Shown piece by piece: positions 7,948 to 17,853 of a stretch of 43,590 nt of DNA. A model generated the notes under the pieces. That model worked only from the letters and a program-made list of their open reading frames with translations, was not told where the DNA came from and searched no databases. Numbering within the stretch: position 1 is the first letter of the stretch; each line of letters opens with the position of its first letter. The translations under genes and the position numbers were made by a program. This DNA is from Stenotrophomonas panacihumi (GTDB lineage Bacteria > Pseudomonadota > Gammaproteobacteria > Xanthomonadales > Xanthomonadaceae): NCBI RefSeq assembly GCF_001431645.1, contig NZ_LLXU01000100.1, forward strand, positions 1 to 43,590. The letters are read 5' to 3'.

Positions 7948-10014
7948 ATGTCCTTCCGTTCCGAATCGCCGGCCATGCCGGCGCGCCTGGCGTGCGCGCT
8001 CGCCGCCGTGCTTGCGCCCGTCCTCGCGCATGCCGCCGACACCGACGCGGGCGATGCCCGCACCCTCGACGCCATCGTCGTCACCGCCGCCGCGCCCGAC
8101 AGCCCGCTCACCTGGGTCACCGACCCGCGCCTGCCGCGCCAGCCGGTGCCGGCCAGCGATGGCGCCGATTACCTGAAGACCGTTCCCGGCTTTGCCGCCA
8201 TCCGCAACGGCGGCACCAATGGCGACCCGGTGCTGCGCGGCATGTTCGGCTCGCGCCTCAACGTGCTCAGCAATGACGGCAGCCTGATCGGCGCCTGCCC
8301 GGCGCGCATGGACAACCCGCTGTCCTACATCGCCCCGGAAACCTACGACCGCCTCGTGCTCATCAAGGGCCCGCAGACCGTGCGCTGGGGCCCCGGCGCC
8401 TCGGCCGGCACCGTGCGCTTCGAGCGTGACACCCCGCACTTCGACGCGCCGGGCGTGCGCGTGGACGCCAGCGCCCTGGGCGGCTCGTTCGACCGCAACG
8501 ACCAGGTACTCGACGCTACCGCCGGCAACGCGCTGGGCTACGTGCGCGTCAACGGCAACCGCTCCGAATCGGACGACTACGAAGACGGCAACGGCGACGT
8601 CGTGCCTTCGCGCTGGCGCAAGTGGAACACGGACGCGGCGATCGGCTGGACGCCGGATGCCGACAGCGTGCTGGAAGTTTCCGCCGGCACCGGCGATGCG
8701 CTCGCGCGCTACGCCGGCCGCGGCATGGATGGCGCCGCGTTCCGCCGCCACAGTTATGCGGCGCGTTACGTGCATGAAAACCTGCCCGGCGCCTGGGACC
8801 GAGTGGAAGCGAACGTCTACTACAACGACGCCGACCACGTGATGGACAACTACAGCCTGCGCACGCCGAACCCGATGTCGTCGATGCCGATGCCGATGGC
8901 GTCGAACGTGGATCGCCGCACCACCGGCGGCCGCCTGGCGGTGGACTGGCGCTGGGACGACATCGCGCTGGCCGCGGGCGTCGACGCGCAGGACAGCCGC
9001 CACCGCGACCGCAGCGCCAGCGGTCGCGGCGTGTATGCGACGTTGCCCTGGAACGTGGACGCGCGCTTCTCCAACCTCGGCGTGTTCTCGGAGATCACCG
9101 TTGGCGCGGGCCAGCCGAAGCGCTGGGTGGGCGGCCTGCGCATGGACCGCGCGCAAGCCACCGACGAGCGCGCCACCACCGGCATGATGGCCATGCCCAA
9201 TCCCACCGCAGGGCAGGAGCGCCGCGAGTGGCTGGGCAGCGGCTTCCTGCGTCGCGAGCAGGACCTCACGGCGAACACGACCTGGTATGCCGGCGTGGGC
9301 CATGTCGCGCGCATGCCGGACTACTGGGAGCTGTTCTCTGCCGACGCGGGCGCGGCGGGTACGGTGAATGCCTTCAGTGCCATTGCGCCGGAGCGCACGA
9401 CGCAGCTGGATGTCGGCCTGCAGTTCCGCGGCGAGCACCTGCAGGCGTGGGTCTCGGCTTACGCGGGCAAGATCGACGATTACATCCTGTTCGAGTACCG
9501 CGATGGCGGCATGATGGGCAGCACCACGGTCGCCAGGAACGTGGATGCGCGCATTGCCGGCGGCGAAGCCGGCGTGGAATGGCATCTGCACGACGGCTTC
9601 AAGCTCGGCGGCACGCTGGCCTATGCATGGGGCGAGAACCGCAGTGACGGTGGCGCATTGCCGCAGATGCCGCCGCTGGAAGCGCGCCTGAGCGCGGGTT
9701 ACGAAGGTGCGCGGTGGTCGGCTGGGGCGCTGCTGCGCGCGGTCGCGAGGCAGGGCCGCGTGGCGGTGGACGAAGGCAATGTGGTGGGTCGCGACCTGGG
9801 CGAAAGCGCGGGCTTTGCGGTGTTCTCGCTCAACGGCGGGTATCGCTTCAGCGATGCGTTGGCGCTGACTGCGGGCGTGGACAACCTCTTTGATCGCGCT
9901 TATGCCGAGCATCTCAACCTGGCGGGCAGCGCGGACTTCGGCTATCCGGCGGATCCGGTGCGGATCAATGAGCCGGGGCGCAGTGTGTGGGTGAAGCTCA
10001 ACTTCCACTACTGA
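7948..10014 (+). CDS. oprC: TonB-dependent copper receptor, OprC family
   Basis: Outer-membrane TonB-dependent receptor of 688 aa. It has a signal peptide (about 1-30, ending AHA), a TonB-box-like DAIVVTA (41-47), a plug domain with VLIKGPQTVRWGPGASAGTVRFER (137-160), and a C-terminal beta-barrel ending KLNFHY. The Pseudomonas OprC copper site (Cys143, Met147, His323, Met325, the CxxxM-HxM signature) is matched here by Cys117, Met121, His297 and Met299, all offset by exactly 26. Met-rich loops (SSMPMPMA, GMMAMP, GGMMG) add possible copper contacts. The ATG at 7948 follows CGGAG. The preceding DUF2946 gene is probably co-transcribed. It splits the cys locus, with no visible regulatory link to it. 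Confidence 0.92.
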   Translation: MSFRSESPAMPARLACALAAVLAPVLAHAADTDAGDARTLDAIVVTAAAPDSPLTWVTDPRLPRQPVPASDGADYLKTVPGFAAIRNGGTNGDPVLRGMFGSRLNVLSNDGSLIGACPARMDNPLSYIAPETYDRLVLIKGPQTVRWGPGASAGTVRFERDTPHFDAPGVRVDASALGGSFDRNDQVLDATAGNALGYVRVNGNRSESDDYEDGNGDVVPSRWRKWNTDAAIGWTPDADSVLEVSAGTGDALARYAGRGMDGAAFRRHSYAARYVHENLPGAWDRVEANVYYNDADHVMDNYSLRTPNPMSSMPMPMASNVDRRTTGGRLAVDWRWDDIALAAGVDAQDSRHRDRSASGRGVYATLPWNVDARFSNLGVFSEITVGAGQPKRWVGGLRMDRAQATDERATTGMMAMPNPTAGQERREWLGSGFLRREQDLTANTTWYAGVGHVARMPDYWELFSADAGAAGTVNAFSAIAPERTTQLDVGLQFRGEHLQAWVSAYAGKIDDYILFEYRDGGMMGSTTVARNVDARIAGGEAGVEWHLHDGFKLGGTLAYAWGENRSDGGALPQMPPLEARLSAGYEGARWSAGALLRAVARQGRVAVDEGNVVGRDLGESAGFAVFSLNGGYRFSDALALTAGVDNLFDRAYAEHLNLAGSADFGYPADPVRINEPGRSVWVKLNFHY

Positions 10015-10053
10015 CGGTTTGCAATGCGGATGGATGCGCGACTCGCGGCGCGG

Positions 10054-10078
10054 GCCCCGACCCCGGCGGGGACGGGGC
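10054..10078 (+). terminator. GC-rich hairpin after oprC, weak terminator candidate
   Basis: GCCCCGACCCC (10054-10064) pairs with GGGGACGGGGC (10068-10078) with one internal mismatch and a three-base loop. There is no T-run, so termination is uncertain. Confidence 0.35.
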
Positions 10079-10150
10079 AAGGCGCATCCTTTCCCCACTT
10101 CGATCAGTGAAGCGAAAGCTTTCGTTGCCGGTCGAGGGGATCCGTGGGGT

Positions 10151-10281
10151 GCGTGGGGGCTTGGCCCTTTCGGGACCGTTGGCGCCATGGATGGCGCCGA
10201 CGAGCCTCCATGGATGGATTCACGGCGTGTCCCGAAAGGGCCAAGCCCCCGCGCGCCGTGCATGAATCAATGCGAGCCGAC
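10151..10281. repeat. Long palindromic intergenic repeat with nested hairpin
   Basis: Two perfect 22-base inverted arms lie at 10155-10176 and 10229-10250. The pairing extends to 10151 and 10254 with one wobble. The 52-base centre holds a second perfect hairpin, GGCGCCAT-GG-ATGGCGCC (10181-10198), and the palindrome TCCATGGA (10207-10214). The right part resembles positions 1-60. No protein is encoded. The structure suggests a dispersed, non-autonomous palindromic element or a bidirectional transcription block between oprC (+) and cysH (-). Confidence 0.8.
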
Positions 10282-10313
10282 AAGGAAAGCAGCGCCGATA
10301 GACCGGGCTGGAG

Positions 10314-10374
10314 GAACAGCCCCCTTGTGCCGCAAGGGGGCGCGCCGACAGGCGCGGGGATAGAACAGCCCCCT
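10314..10374. repeat. Two hairpins between 12-bp direct repeats, downstream of cysH
   Basis: GAACAGCCCCCT occurs at 10314-10325 and again at 10363-10374. Between and overlapping them are two stems: CCCCCTTG/CAAGGGGG (10320-10327 with 10333-10340) and CGCGCC/GGCGCG (10341-10346 with 10351-10356). The module starts right at the cysH stop codon, so read from the minus strand it may end the cysJIH transcript. Alternatively it is a second kind of dispersed repeat. Confidence 0.6.
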
Positions 10375-11099
10375 CAAATATCCTCGTGAATCCCACACTC
10401 CCGCTTCAGCCCAAAGAACCGCGTATCTTCCTCGCGCATCCCAGGCTCCCATCGCCGCGTCGTATGGAAATCGCCGATGGACACATAGCCCTGCTCCCAC
10501 AGCGGGTGATACGGCAAGTCATGAGCCTTCAGATAGCGCCACACATCGCGATCGCTCCAGTCCGCGATCGGGCTCACCTTGAACCGCTCACCGCGCCGCT
10601 GCACGATCGGCGTCTGCGCGCGGCTGGCTGATTGCTGCCGGCGCAGCCCGGTGAACCACGTCCCGACATGCAGCTCGTCCAGCGCCCGCCGCATCGGCTC
10701 CACCTTGCGCAGGCTGTTGTACTGCTCGATGCCGACCACGCCCTGTTCCCACAACCGCCCGTGGCGCGCCTCCATCCAGGCCCGGCTCACCAGCGGCCGG
10801 AACACCTTCAAGTTCAGCTGCAAGCGTTCGGTCAACTCATCGGCGAAGCGATACGTCTCGGGGAACAGATACCCCGTATCCACCAGGATCACCGGGATGT
10901 CCGGCCTCTGCCGGCTCAGCATGTGCAACGCCACCGCCGACTGTGCCCCGAAACTCGACGACAACGCCGCTTCCGCCGGTCCGTTCGCCAGCGCCCAGGC
11001 GACGCGCTCTTCCGCGCTGCATCGCTCCAGACGCGCATTGAGGGCGTCGAGGTCGTGCAGCGCGTCGGGCTTGGCCGAAGAGACGGGCAGGGCGGTCAT
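10374..11099 (-). CDS. cysH: Phosphoadenylylsulfate (PAPS) reductase
   Basis: Reduces PAPS to sulfite with thioredoxin or glutaredoxin. The protein is 241 aa. The PP-loop-like [10 protein letters not shown] (47-56) binds the nucleotide, [12 protein letters not shown] is the family signature, and the C-terminal ECGIHEDI holds the catalytic Cys235. The only other cysteine is Cys27, so the CC and CxxC motifs of iron-sulfur APS reductases are absent. PAPS is therefore the expected substrate, which matches the APS kinase domain of CysNC in this window. Its ATG overlaps the cysI stop (ATGA), indicating translational coupling in a cysJ-cysI-cysH operon. Confidence 0.95.
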   Translation of the reverse strand: MTALPVSSAKPDALHDLDALNARLERCSAEERVAWALANGPAEAALSSSFGAQSAVALHMLSRQRPDIPVILVDTGYLFPETYRFADELTERLQLNLKVFRPLVSRAWMEARHGRLWEQGVVGIEQYNSLRKVEPMRRALDELHVGTWFTGLRRQQSASRAQTPIVQRRGERFKVSPIADWSDRDVWRYLKAHDLPYHPLWEQGYVSIGDFHTTRRWEPGMREEDTRFFGLKRECGIHEDI

Positions 11100-12796
11100 A
11101 CGAGTTCCAGTTGGACTTGGCGGTGGGTGGGGTACGGCGGCAGTGCGACGACGCCCGCGCGATGCAGGAAATCGCCGAAGCCCTCATCGTCGCCACGCTC
11201 GGCGGCGTAGCGGGCGAACAGCGGATCGAGCGCGGCCAGGATCTCCGGCTCGGTGATGTTTTCGCGGTACAGCGTGTTCAACCGCTGCCCGCGGTGGTCG
11301 CCGCCGAGCATCAGGTTGTAGCGCCCGGGCGCCTTGCCCACGAGCGCGATCTCGGCCAGGTACGGCCGCGAGCAGCCGTTCGGGCAGCCGGACAGACGCA
11401 ACACGATCGGCGTATCGACCAGCCCATGGGCTTCCAGCAGCGGCTGCAGCTTCGCGTTGAAATCCGGCAGGTAACGCTCGGCCTCGGCCATCGCCAGCCC
11501 GCAGGTCGGCAACGCCACGCAGGCCATCGCGCCACGCGCCAGCGCGCTCGGCAACAGGTTGCCCGCGTCCAGCCCATGCGTGGCGACCAGCGCGTCGATG
11601 CGCGCGCGCTGCGCCGCCGGCACGCCGGCGATGACCAGGTTCTGGTTCGGCGTCAGCCGGAACTCGCCCTCGTGGAAGCGCGCGATCTCGCGCAGGCCGC
11701 TCAACGCGGTGCGGCCATCGCCATCGGCGATGCGCCCGGCCGGCAGCGAGAGCGTCAGGTGCCAGCGGCCATCCTCGCCCTCGACCCAACCGTAGCGGTC
11801 GCCGTTGTGGTCGAACGAGAAACCGCGCGCCGGTTCGAGCACCAGCCCGGCACGGCGCTGGATCTCCCCGAGGATGAAATCCAGCCCCTTGTCGTCGATG
11901 GTGTACTTGAAGCGCGCGCGCTTGCGCACCTCGCGGTTGCCGAAATCGCGCTGCGTGGTCACCACCGCGGTGGCCACCTCCAGCAGCCGCTCGCGCGGGA
12001 ACCAGCCGACCACGTTGCCCACGCGCGGCCAGGTCTCCGCATCGCCATGTGTGGCGCCCATGCCGCCGCCGATGACCAGGTGGTAGCCGGTCAGCACGCC
12101 TTCGGCGACCGTGCCGACGAAGCCCAGGTCGTTGGCGAACACGTCCACGTCGTTGATCGGCGGCAGCGCGAAGCCGATCTTGAACTTGCGCGGCAGGTAG
12201 CGGTCGCCGTAGATCGGCTCGTCTTCCTCGCCGCTGCCGGACACGCGCTCCTCGTCCAGCCAGATCTCGTAATAGGCGCGGGTGTTGGGCAGCAGGTGCT
12301 CGGAGGTGCGCGCCGCATCGGCATACAGCTGCGCGTGCACCGGCGACAGCAGCGGGTTGGCCGCCACCAGCACGTTGCGGTTGACGTCGCCGCAGGCGGC
12401 CAGCGTGTCGATGAGCGCGGCGTTGATCGCCTGCATCGTCGCCTTCAGTTCGCGCTTGATCACGCCATGGAACTGGAACGCCTGCCGCGTGGTGACGCGC
12501 AGCGAATGGTTGCCGTAGCGCGTGGCGATGGTATCCAGCTGCAGCCACTGCTGCGGGGTGACCACGCCGCCGGGCGTGCGCGTGCGGATCATGAACTGGT
12601 AGGCCGGCTCCAGCTTCTGCCGGCGGCGCTCGTCGCGCAGGTCGCGGTCGTCCTGCTGGTAGCTGCCGTGGTATTTGATGAGGGTCTGGTCGTCCTCGCG
12701 CAGGGCGCCGGTGACCGGGTCGGCCAGGCTTTCCAGCAGCGAGCCGCGCAGGCGGCGGCTGGCGGATTTGATGTCTTCGACGGAATGCGTGCTCAT
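11096..12796 (-). CDS. cysI: Sulfite reductase, hemoprotein beta subunit
   Basis: Reduces sulfite to sulfide by six electrons at a siroheme coupled to a [4Fe-4S] cluster, in complex with flavoprotein CysJ. The protein is 566 aa, close to E. coli CysI (570). Cluster and siroheme ligands are all present: Cys426 and Cys432 in [18 protein letters not shown], Cys471 and Cys475 in [11 protein letters not shown]. Substrate-binding basic residues are visible in the [13 protein letters not shown] segment (99-111). CysG in this window makes its siroheme. It starts 51 bases after the cysJ stop and overlaps cysH by four bases. Confidence 0.96.
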   Translation of the reverse strand: MSTHSVEDIKSASRRLRGSLLESLADPVTGALREDDQTLIKYHGSYQQDDRDLRDERRRQKLEPAYQFMIRTRTPGGVVTPQQWLQLDTIATRYGNHSLRVTTRQAFQFHGVIKRELKATMQAINAALIDTLAACGDVNRNVLVAANPLLSPVHAQLYADAARTSEHLLPNTRAYYEIWLDEERVSGSGEEDEPIYGDRYLPRKFKIGFALPPINDVDVFANDLGFVGTVAEGVLTGYHLVIGGGMGATHGDAETWPRVGNVVGWFPRERLLEVATAVVTTQRDFGNREVRKRARFKYTIDDKGLDFILGEIQRRAGLVLEPARGFSFDHNGDRYGWVEGEDGRWHLTLSLPAGRIADGDGRTALSGLREIARFHEGEFRLTPNQNLVIAGVPAAQRARIDALVATHGLDAGNLLPSALARGAMACVALPTCGLAMAEAERYLPDFNAKLQPLLEAHGLVDTPIVLRLSGCPNGCSRPYLAEIALVGKAPGRYNLMLGGDHRGQRLNTLYRENITEPEILAALDPLFARYAAERGDDEGFGDFLHRAGVVALPPYPTHRQVQLELV

Positions 12797-12847
12797 GGCG
12801 ATCTGGCTGGCAGCGGAAGGAGGCAGGCGACGAACGGCTTTCGGCCG

Positions 12848-14695
12848 TCAGTACACGTCCCGGCTGTAGCGCCCCTCCTTCTGCAACGAGGTGACGAATT
12901 CGGCGGCCGCCTCGGCATCCAGCCCGCCATGCTCGGCGACGATGTCCACCAGCGCGGCGTGCACGTCCTTGCCCATCGAGATCGCGCCGCACACGTATAC
13001 GTGCGCGCCTTCGCGCAGCCACGCATACACCTCGCGGCCACGCTGGCGCAGCCGGTGCTGCACGTAGATCTTCTCTGCCTGGTCGCGCGAGAACGCCAGG
13101 TCCAGCTCATGCAGCTCGCCGCGCGCGAGTGCCTGCTGCCACTCGGCCTGGTAGAGGAAATCGCGGTTGAAATGGCGCGCGCCGAAGAACAGCCAGTTGC
13201 GGCCGCGCGCGCCGCGCTCGGCGCGTTCCTGCACGAAGCCGCGGAACGGCGCCACGCCGGTGCCGGGGCCGATCATCAGGATGTCGCGCGCATCGTCCGC
13301 CGGGACGCGGAAGCGCTCGTTGGCCTCGACGTACACCTGCGCGGTATCGCCTTCGGCCAGCGCGGCGAGGAACGCACTCGCCGAGCCGACATGGGCATGG
13401 CCGTGCGCCTGGTATTCCAGCTCGTCCACCGTCAGATGGACCTCGTCGCCGACGCGGCGGCGGCTGGACGCAATGGAATACAAGCGCGGCGCCAGCGGAC
13501 GCAGCGCGGCGAGCAGGCCCTGCTGGTCCCAATCCGCCGGCCAGCGACGCAACACGTCGATCACCTGGTGATCGGCGAGTAGCGTCGCCAGGCCGGCAGT
13601 CTGGGTAGGGGCGAGCAGTTCCTGCAATTCCACCGCGCCGGACCGTTCGGCGTGCGCGGCCAGGAACGGCCGCGACAGCTTGGTCAGTTCGCGGTGGGCA
13701 GTGAGCCACTCCGACAGCGGCAGAGTCTGGTCGGCCACGGTGACGTCGGCATGACCATCCAGTTGCAGCACGTCGAGCACCGGGGCGACCAGCGCCTGCG
13801 CATTGCGATGGCGGAAGCCCAGCGCATCGCCGGGTTCGTAGTGCAGGCCGCTGCCGGCCAGCGAGAGCTCCAGGTGGCGCACGCGCTTGGACGCGCCGCC
13901 GTACTGGCGATAGGCCGGGCCCTTGAACTCGCGGCCGCTGATGACCTGGTTGGCCAGCACTTCGGCCGCGAACGGATGCGCGTGGTCGGCGAGGTTCGCC
14001 GCGGGGCCGCGCAGCGGGGTGATCTTCGCGCCGGCCGCCGGCACGCTGGCCAGCAGCTCGCGCGCCTCGCGCAGCACCTCTTCGCGCCACGGCTCGGCGA
14101 TGGTGTCGATATCGAGGTCGGCTTCGGCCAGCGGGCGCACGCGCTGCGCGCCCAGCTCGGCCAGGCGGGCGTCGAGGCGGCGGGCGATGCCGCAGAAATC
14201 GGCGTAGCTCGAATCGCCCAGGCCGAGCACGGCGTACTTCAGCTCCGGCAGCTTCGGCGCGCGGCGGCCCTGGATGAATTCGACCAGGCCGATGGCGTCG
14301 TCCGGCGGGTCGCCTTCGCCCTGGGTGCTGATGACCACGTAGAGCAGGCGCTCGCTGGCCAGTTCGCGGGTGGGGTAGGTGTCGGCGCGCTGCAGGCGCA
14401 CGCGCAGGCCGGCCGCTTCCGCATCGGCGGCCACGCGCTCGGCGGCGCGGCGCGCGTTGCCGGTCTGGCTGCCGTACAGCACGGTGAGGCGGCGTTCCTC
14501 GCCGCGCTCGGGGGCCGCGCCACCCGGCACCAGCGCCAGCGAAGGCGGCGCGGCATGGCCGTGGGCCAGGCCGGCGGTATAGCCCGACAGCCACCACAGC
14601 GAGGGCGCATCCAGCCCTTCGACCAGCCGCGACAGCAGCGCCCTGCGATCTTCCGGCAAGGGGCTGGGGGGCAAGGCGGGGCTGGCGGCGGTCAT
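12848..14695 (-). CDS. cysJ: Sulfite reductase, NADPH flavoprotein alpha subunit
   Basis: Passes electrons from NADPH through FAD and FMN to CysI. The protein is 615 aa (E. coli 599). An FMN-binding flavodoxin domain begins with [20 protein letters not shown] (70-89). An FAD domain with [10 protein letters not shown] follows, then the NADPH domain with [12 protein letters not shown] (476-487), and the C-terminal aromatic residue in RDVY that stacks on FAD. A Pro/Leu-rich N-terminal region of about 65 residues precedes the flavodoxin domain. It is the first gene of the cysJIH operon, divergent from cysD across a 179-base regulatory region. Confidence 0.96.
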   Translation of the reverse strand: MTAASPALPPSPLPEDRRALLSRLVEGLDAPSLWWLSGYTAGLAHGHAAPPSLALVPGGAAPERGEERRLTVLYGSQTGNARRAAERVAADAEAAGLRVRLQRADTYPTRELASERLLYVVISTQGEGDPPDDAIGLVEFIQGRRAPKLPELKYAVLGLGDSSYADFCGIARRLDARLAELGAQRVRPLAEADLDIDTIAEPWREEVLREARELLASVPAAGAKITPLRGPAANLADHAHPFAAEVLANQVISGREFKGPAYRQYGGASKRVRHLELSLAGSGLHYEPGDALGFRHRNAQALVAPVLDVLQLDGHADVTVADQTLPLSEWLTAHRELTKLSRPFLAAHAERSGAVELQELLAPTQTAGLATLLADHQVIDVLRRWPADWDQQGLLAALRPLAPRLYSIASSRRRVGDEVHLTVDELEYQAHGHAHVGSASAFLAALAEGDTAQVYVEANERFRVPADDARDILMIGPGTGVAPFRGFVQERAERGARGRNWLFFGARHFNRDFLYQAEWQQALARGELHELDLAFSRDQAEKIYVQHRLRQRGREVYAWLREGAHVYVCGAISMGKDVHAALVDIVAEHGGLDAEAAAEFVTSLQKEGRYSRDVY

Positions 14696-14763
14696 TCCCG
14701 GTCCGGCGGCTAGGGTGGGAATCCGATGCTAGGCAAGGGCTTGCAGCGACAGAAAGGAGCAGC

Positions 14764-14846
14764 GGTTATCGCCTTATGCCCGCCGCTTATTTCTGCGGGC
14801 CCGCCGCGCCGGGCCAGACTGCGGCCTTCCCGGTCGGTGCTAGGCT
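14764..14846. promoter_or_regulatory. Divergent cysJ/cysD control region with repeated TTAT elements
   Basis: GGTTAT (14764-14769), CCTTAT (14772-14777) and GCTTAT (14785-14790) lie on the cysD strand; the outer two are 21 bases apart, about two helical turns. A -10-like TAGGCT sits at 14841-14846 with only a weak -35. Relative to a start near 14853, the TTAT elements fall about 60-90 bases upstream, where LysR-type activators bind. The palindrome GCGGGCCCGC lies at 14795-14804. CysB is the expected binder; this is inference. Confidence 0.45.
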
Positions 14847-14874
14847 TGACCGGCCACTCCGATACCTGGCGGCA

Positions 14875-15783
14875 ATGAGTCTTCCACCCCTGTCCCACCT
14901 CGACCGGCTCGAGGCCGAAAGCATCCACATCCTGCGCGAGGTCGCGGCCGGCTTCGCCAACCCGGTGCTGCTGTACTCGGTGGGCAAGGACAGCTCGGTG
15001 CTGCTGCACCTGCTGCTCAAGGCCTTCGCCCCGGCGCCGCCGCCGATCCCGCTGCTGCACGTGGATACGCGCTGGAAGTTCCGCGAGATGATCGCCTTCC
15101 GCGACCGCCGCGCCGCCGAGACCGGCGTGGAGCTGCGCGTGCACATCAACCCGGACGGCATCGCCCAGGACGTGGGCCCGTTCAGCCACGGCGCCGCCGT
15201 GCATACCGACATCATGAAGACCCAGGGCTTGAAGCAGGCGCTGGAGAAGTGGAAGTTCGACGCCGCCATCGGCGGAGCGCGCCGCGACGAGGAGAAGTCG
15301 CGCGCCAAGGAGCGCGTGTTCTCCTTCCGCAACGAGCGCCATCGCTGGGATCCGAAGAACCAGCGCCCGGAGCTCTGGAATCTCTACAACACCCGCGTGC
15401 ATGCCGGTGAAAGCGTGCGCGTGTTCCCGCTCTCGAACTGGACCGAGCTGGACATCTGGCTCTACATCTACCGCGAGGCGATCCCGGTGGTGCCGCTGTA
15501 TTTCGCCGCGCCGCGGCCGGTGGTCGAACGCGACGGCGCGCTGATCCTGGTCGACGACGAGCGCCTGCCCCTGCGCGAAGGCGAAGTGCCGCAGCAGCGC
15601 TCGGTGCGTTTCCGCACGCTGGGCTGCTACCCGCTCACCGGCGCGATCGACTCCACCGCCGACAGCCTGGAGGCGATCATCGCCGAGATGCTGGTGGCCA
15701 CCAGTTCCGAACGCCAGGGCCGGGTGATCGACCAGGACCCGAGCGAGTCGATGGAAAAGAAGAAGCTGGAGGGGTACTTCTGA
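14875..15783 (+). CDS. cysD: Sulfate adenylyltransferase, small subunit
   Basis: With CysN, forms ATP sulfurylase, which makes adenylyl sulfate (APS) from sulfate and ATP. The protein is 302 aa, as in E. coli. The PP-loop [14 protein letters not shown] (33-46) marks the adenylating fold, followed by DTRWKFREM and [15 protein letters not shown]. An upstream in-frame ATG at 14776 would add 33 residues in the promoter region. [22 protein letters not shown] is the standard start. The stop overlaps the cysNC start by one base (TGATG), so translation is coupled. Confidence 0.96.
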   Translation: MSLPPLSHLDRLEAESIHILREVAAGFANPVLLYSVGKDSSVLLHLLLKAFAPAPPPIPLLHVDTRWKFREMIAFRDRRAAETGVELRVHINPDGIAQDVGPFSHGAAVHTDIMKTQGLKQALEKWKFDAAIGGARRDEEKSRAKERVFSFRNERHRWDPKNQRPELWNLYNTRVHAGESVRVFPLSNWTELDIWLYIYREAIPVVPLYFAAPRPVVERDGALILVDDERLPLREGEVPQQRSVRFRTLGCYPLTGAIDSTADSLEAIIAEMLVATSSERQGRVIDQDPSESMEKKKLEGYF

Positions 15784-17714
15784 TGGCACGCGACCCGGCC
15801 ACCGCCGAAGCCACTCCCGCCGCGCAGGCCGACGCGCTGCCGGCCGGCGAACAGATCGCCGCCTACCTGCAGCGCCACGAAACCAAGCCGCTGCTGCGCT
15901 TCATCACCTGCGGCAGCGTGGACGACGGCAAGAGCACGCTGATCGGCCGCCTGCTGTACGACAGCAAGCGCCTGTTCGACGACCAGCTCGCCGCGCTGGA
16001 GCGCGACAGCCGCCGCCACGGCACGCAGGGCGCGCACATCGACTACGCGCTGCTGCTCGACGGCCTGGCCGCCGAGCGCGAGCAGGGCATCACCATCGAC
16101 GTGGCCTACCGCTACTTCGATACCGACAAGCGCAAGTTCATCGTCGCCGATTGCCCCGGCCACGAGCAGTACACCCGCAACATGGCCACCGGCGCGTCCA
16201 CCGCCGACCTGGCGGTCGTGCTGGTGGACGCACGCAAGGGGCTGCTGCCGCAGACGCGCCGCCACAGCTTCATCGCTTCGCTGCTGGGTATCGGCCGCAT
16301 CGTGCTGGCGGTGAACAAGATGGACCTGGTCGATTACGACCAGGCCGTGTTCGACGCCATCCAGGCCGACTACCGCGCGCTGGCCGCGCAGCTGGGGCTG
16401 GCCTCGGTGCAGGCGATCCCGATGTCGGCGCTGGAAGGCGACAACCTCTCCACGCATTCGGCGCGCATGCCCTGGTATGCCGGCCCGAGCCTGCTCGAAC
16501 ACCTGGAAACCGTGCGCCTGCCCGAGGGCGATGACGCCATCGGCCTGCGCCTGCCGGTGCAGTGGGTCAACCGCCCGCACCAGGGCTTCCGCGGTTTCGC
16601 CGGCACGCTCAGCGCCGGCCATGCGCGCCCGGGCGATGCGGTGGTGGTGCTGCCGTCCGGGCGGCGCTCGCGCATCGCGCGGGTGATCGGCCCCGACGGC
16701 GACGTGCAGCACGCGCGCGCCGGCCAGGCGGTGACGCTGACGCTGGAAGACGAAATCGACGTGAGCCGCGGCGATGTCATCGCCGCCGCCGGCGACCCGC
16801 CCGAAGTGGCCGACCAGTTCGCCGCGCACCTGTTGTGGCTGGACGATGCCGCGCTGCTGCCCGGCCGCCCGTACTGGCTGAAGATCGGCGCGCGCACCGT
16901 GGCCGCCAGCGTCAGCGAGATCAAGCACCGCATCGACGTGAACACCCAGGAGCACCTGGCCGCCAAGCGGCTGGCGCTCAACGAGGTCGGCTACTGCAAC
17001 CTCGCGCTCGACGAGCCGATCGCCTTCGCGCCGTACACGCGCGAGCCGGCGCTGGGCGCGTTCATCCTGATCGACCGCCAGACCAACGCCACCGTCGGCG
17101 CCGGCACGCTGGATTTCGCGCTGCGCCGCGCCGGCAACGTGCACTGGCAGCACCTGGACGTGGACAACGCCGCGCGCGCCCGCATCAAGGGCCAGGCGCC
17201 GAAGGTGCTGTGGTTCACCGGCCTGTCCGGCGCCGGCAAGTCCACGGTGGCCAACCTGGTCGACCGGCGCCTGCATGCGTTGGGCTACCACACCTTCATC
17301 CTGGACGGCGACAACGTGCGCCATGGCCTCAACCGCGACCTCGGCTTCACCGACGAGGACCGCGTGGAGAACATCCGCCGCGTGGCCGAGGTGGCGCGCC
17401 TGATGGCCGACGCCGGGCTGATCGTGCTGGTCAGCTTCATCTCCCCGTTCCGCGCCGAACGCCGGATGGCGCGCGAGCGCTTCGCCGAGGGCGAGTTCGT
17501 CGAGGTGTTCGTCGACGTGCCGCTGGCGGTGGCCGAGGCACGCGACGTGAAGGGTTTATATGCCAAGGCGCGCGCCGGGCAGATCCCGAACTTCACCGGC
17601 ATCGACTCGCCCTACGAGGCCCCCGAATCGCCCGAACTGCACCTGCAGGCCGATGGCGACAACGCGCAGGCGCTGGCCCGGCAGGTGCTGGCGCACCTGG
17701 GCGTGGAGCGCTGA
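15783..17714 (+). CDS. cysNC: Bifunctional sulfate adenylyltransferase large subunit / adenylylsulfate kinase
   Basis: A 643-aa fusion of two steps. The N-terminal GTPase (CysN) drives ATP sulfurylase and has P-loop GSVDDGKST (44-52), [12 protein letters not shown] and NKMDLVDY, then beta-barrel domains. The C-terminal APS kinase (CysC) has P-loop GLSGAGKST (480-488), [15 protein letters not shown] and the ISPF serine loop, and makes PAPS for CysH. In E. coli the two are separate genes; fusions are common in xanthomonads and pseudomonads. It is the end of the cysD-cysNC operon, followed by a small hairpin at 17720-17738. Confidence 0.96.
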   Translation: MARDPATAEATPAAQADALPAGEQIAAYLQRHETKPLLRFITCGSVDDGKSTLIGRLLYDSKRLFDDQLAALERDSRRHGTQGAHIDYALLLDGLAAEREQGITIDVAYRYFDTDKRKFIVADCPGHEQYTRNMATGASTADLAVVLVDARKGLLPQTRRHSFIASLLGIGRIVLAVNKMDLVDYDQAVFDAIQADYRALAAQLGLASVQAIPMSALEGDNLSTHSARMPWYAGPSLLEHLETVRLPEGDDAIGLRLPVQWVNRPHQGFRGFAGTLSAGHARPGDAVVVLPSGRRSRIARVIGPDGDVQHARAGQAVTLTLEDEIDVSRGDVIAAAGDPPEVADQFAAHLLWLDDAALLPGRPYWLKIGARTVAASVSEIKHRIDVNTQEHLAAKRLALNEVGYCNLALDEPIAFAPYTREPALGAFILIDRQTNATVGAGTLDFALRRAGNVHWQHLDVDNAARARIKGQAPKVLWFTGLSGAGKSTVANLVDRRLHALGYHTFILDGDNVRHGLNRDLGFTDEDRVENIRRVAEVARLMADAGLIVLVSFISPFRAERRMARERFAEGEFVEVFVDVPLAVAEARDVKGLYAKARAGQIPNFTGIDSPYEAPESPELHLQADGDNAQALARQVLAHLGVER

Positions 17715-17719
17715 ACCCG

Positions 17720-17738
17720 CCCCGGCGGCATGCCGGGG
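17720..17738 (+). terminator. Hairpin after cysNC, weak terminator candidate
   Basis: CCCCGGC (17720-17726) pairs with GCCGGGG (17732-17738) around a five-base loop, six bases after the stop codon. No T-run follows (CATGATTTCC). Confidence 0.45.
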
Positions 17739-17769
17739 CATGATTTCCGGACCGGCAAGGGTCTTTGGT

Positions 17770-17823
17770 CATGGGGCCGATCGGGCCCTCATGTCAACGG
17801 GTGTCATCGGCTGTCGTTAAACT
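17770..17823 (+). promoter_or_regulatory. Presumed RND operon promoter with palindrome and ten-base phased repeats
   Basis: The near-palindrome CATGGGGCCGATC/GATCGGGCCCTCATG spans 17770-17793. It is followed by TGTCA at 17792, TGTCA at 17802 and TGTCG at 17812, each ten bases apart. A weak -10 (TAAACT, 17818-17823) lies 31 bases before the adaptor start. The pattern looks like protein binding sites, but no regulator gene is adjacent. Confidence 0.4.
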
Positions 17824-17853
17824 CGGGACATCCCTAGGCAGGACCCCCGATTG

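Noticed and set aside
7618..10263. 881-aa minus-strand frame opposite oprC
   Set aside because: Shadow frame running through oprC and the palindromic repeat; no domain.
10019..10389. Several small open frames between oprC and cysH
   Set aside because: They translate the palindromic repeat and hairpin modules in different frames, have no ribosome binding sites and disagree with each other.
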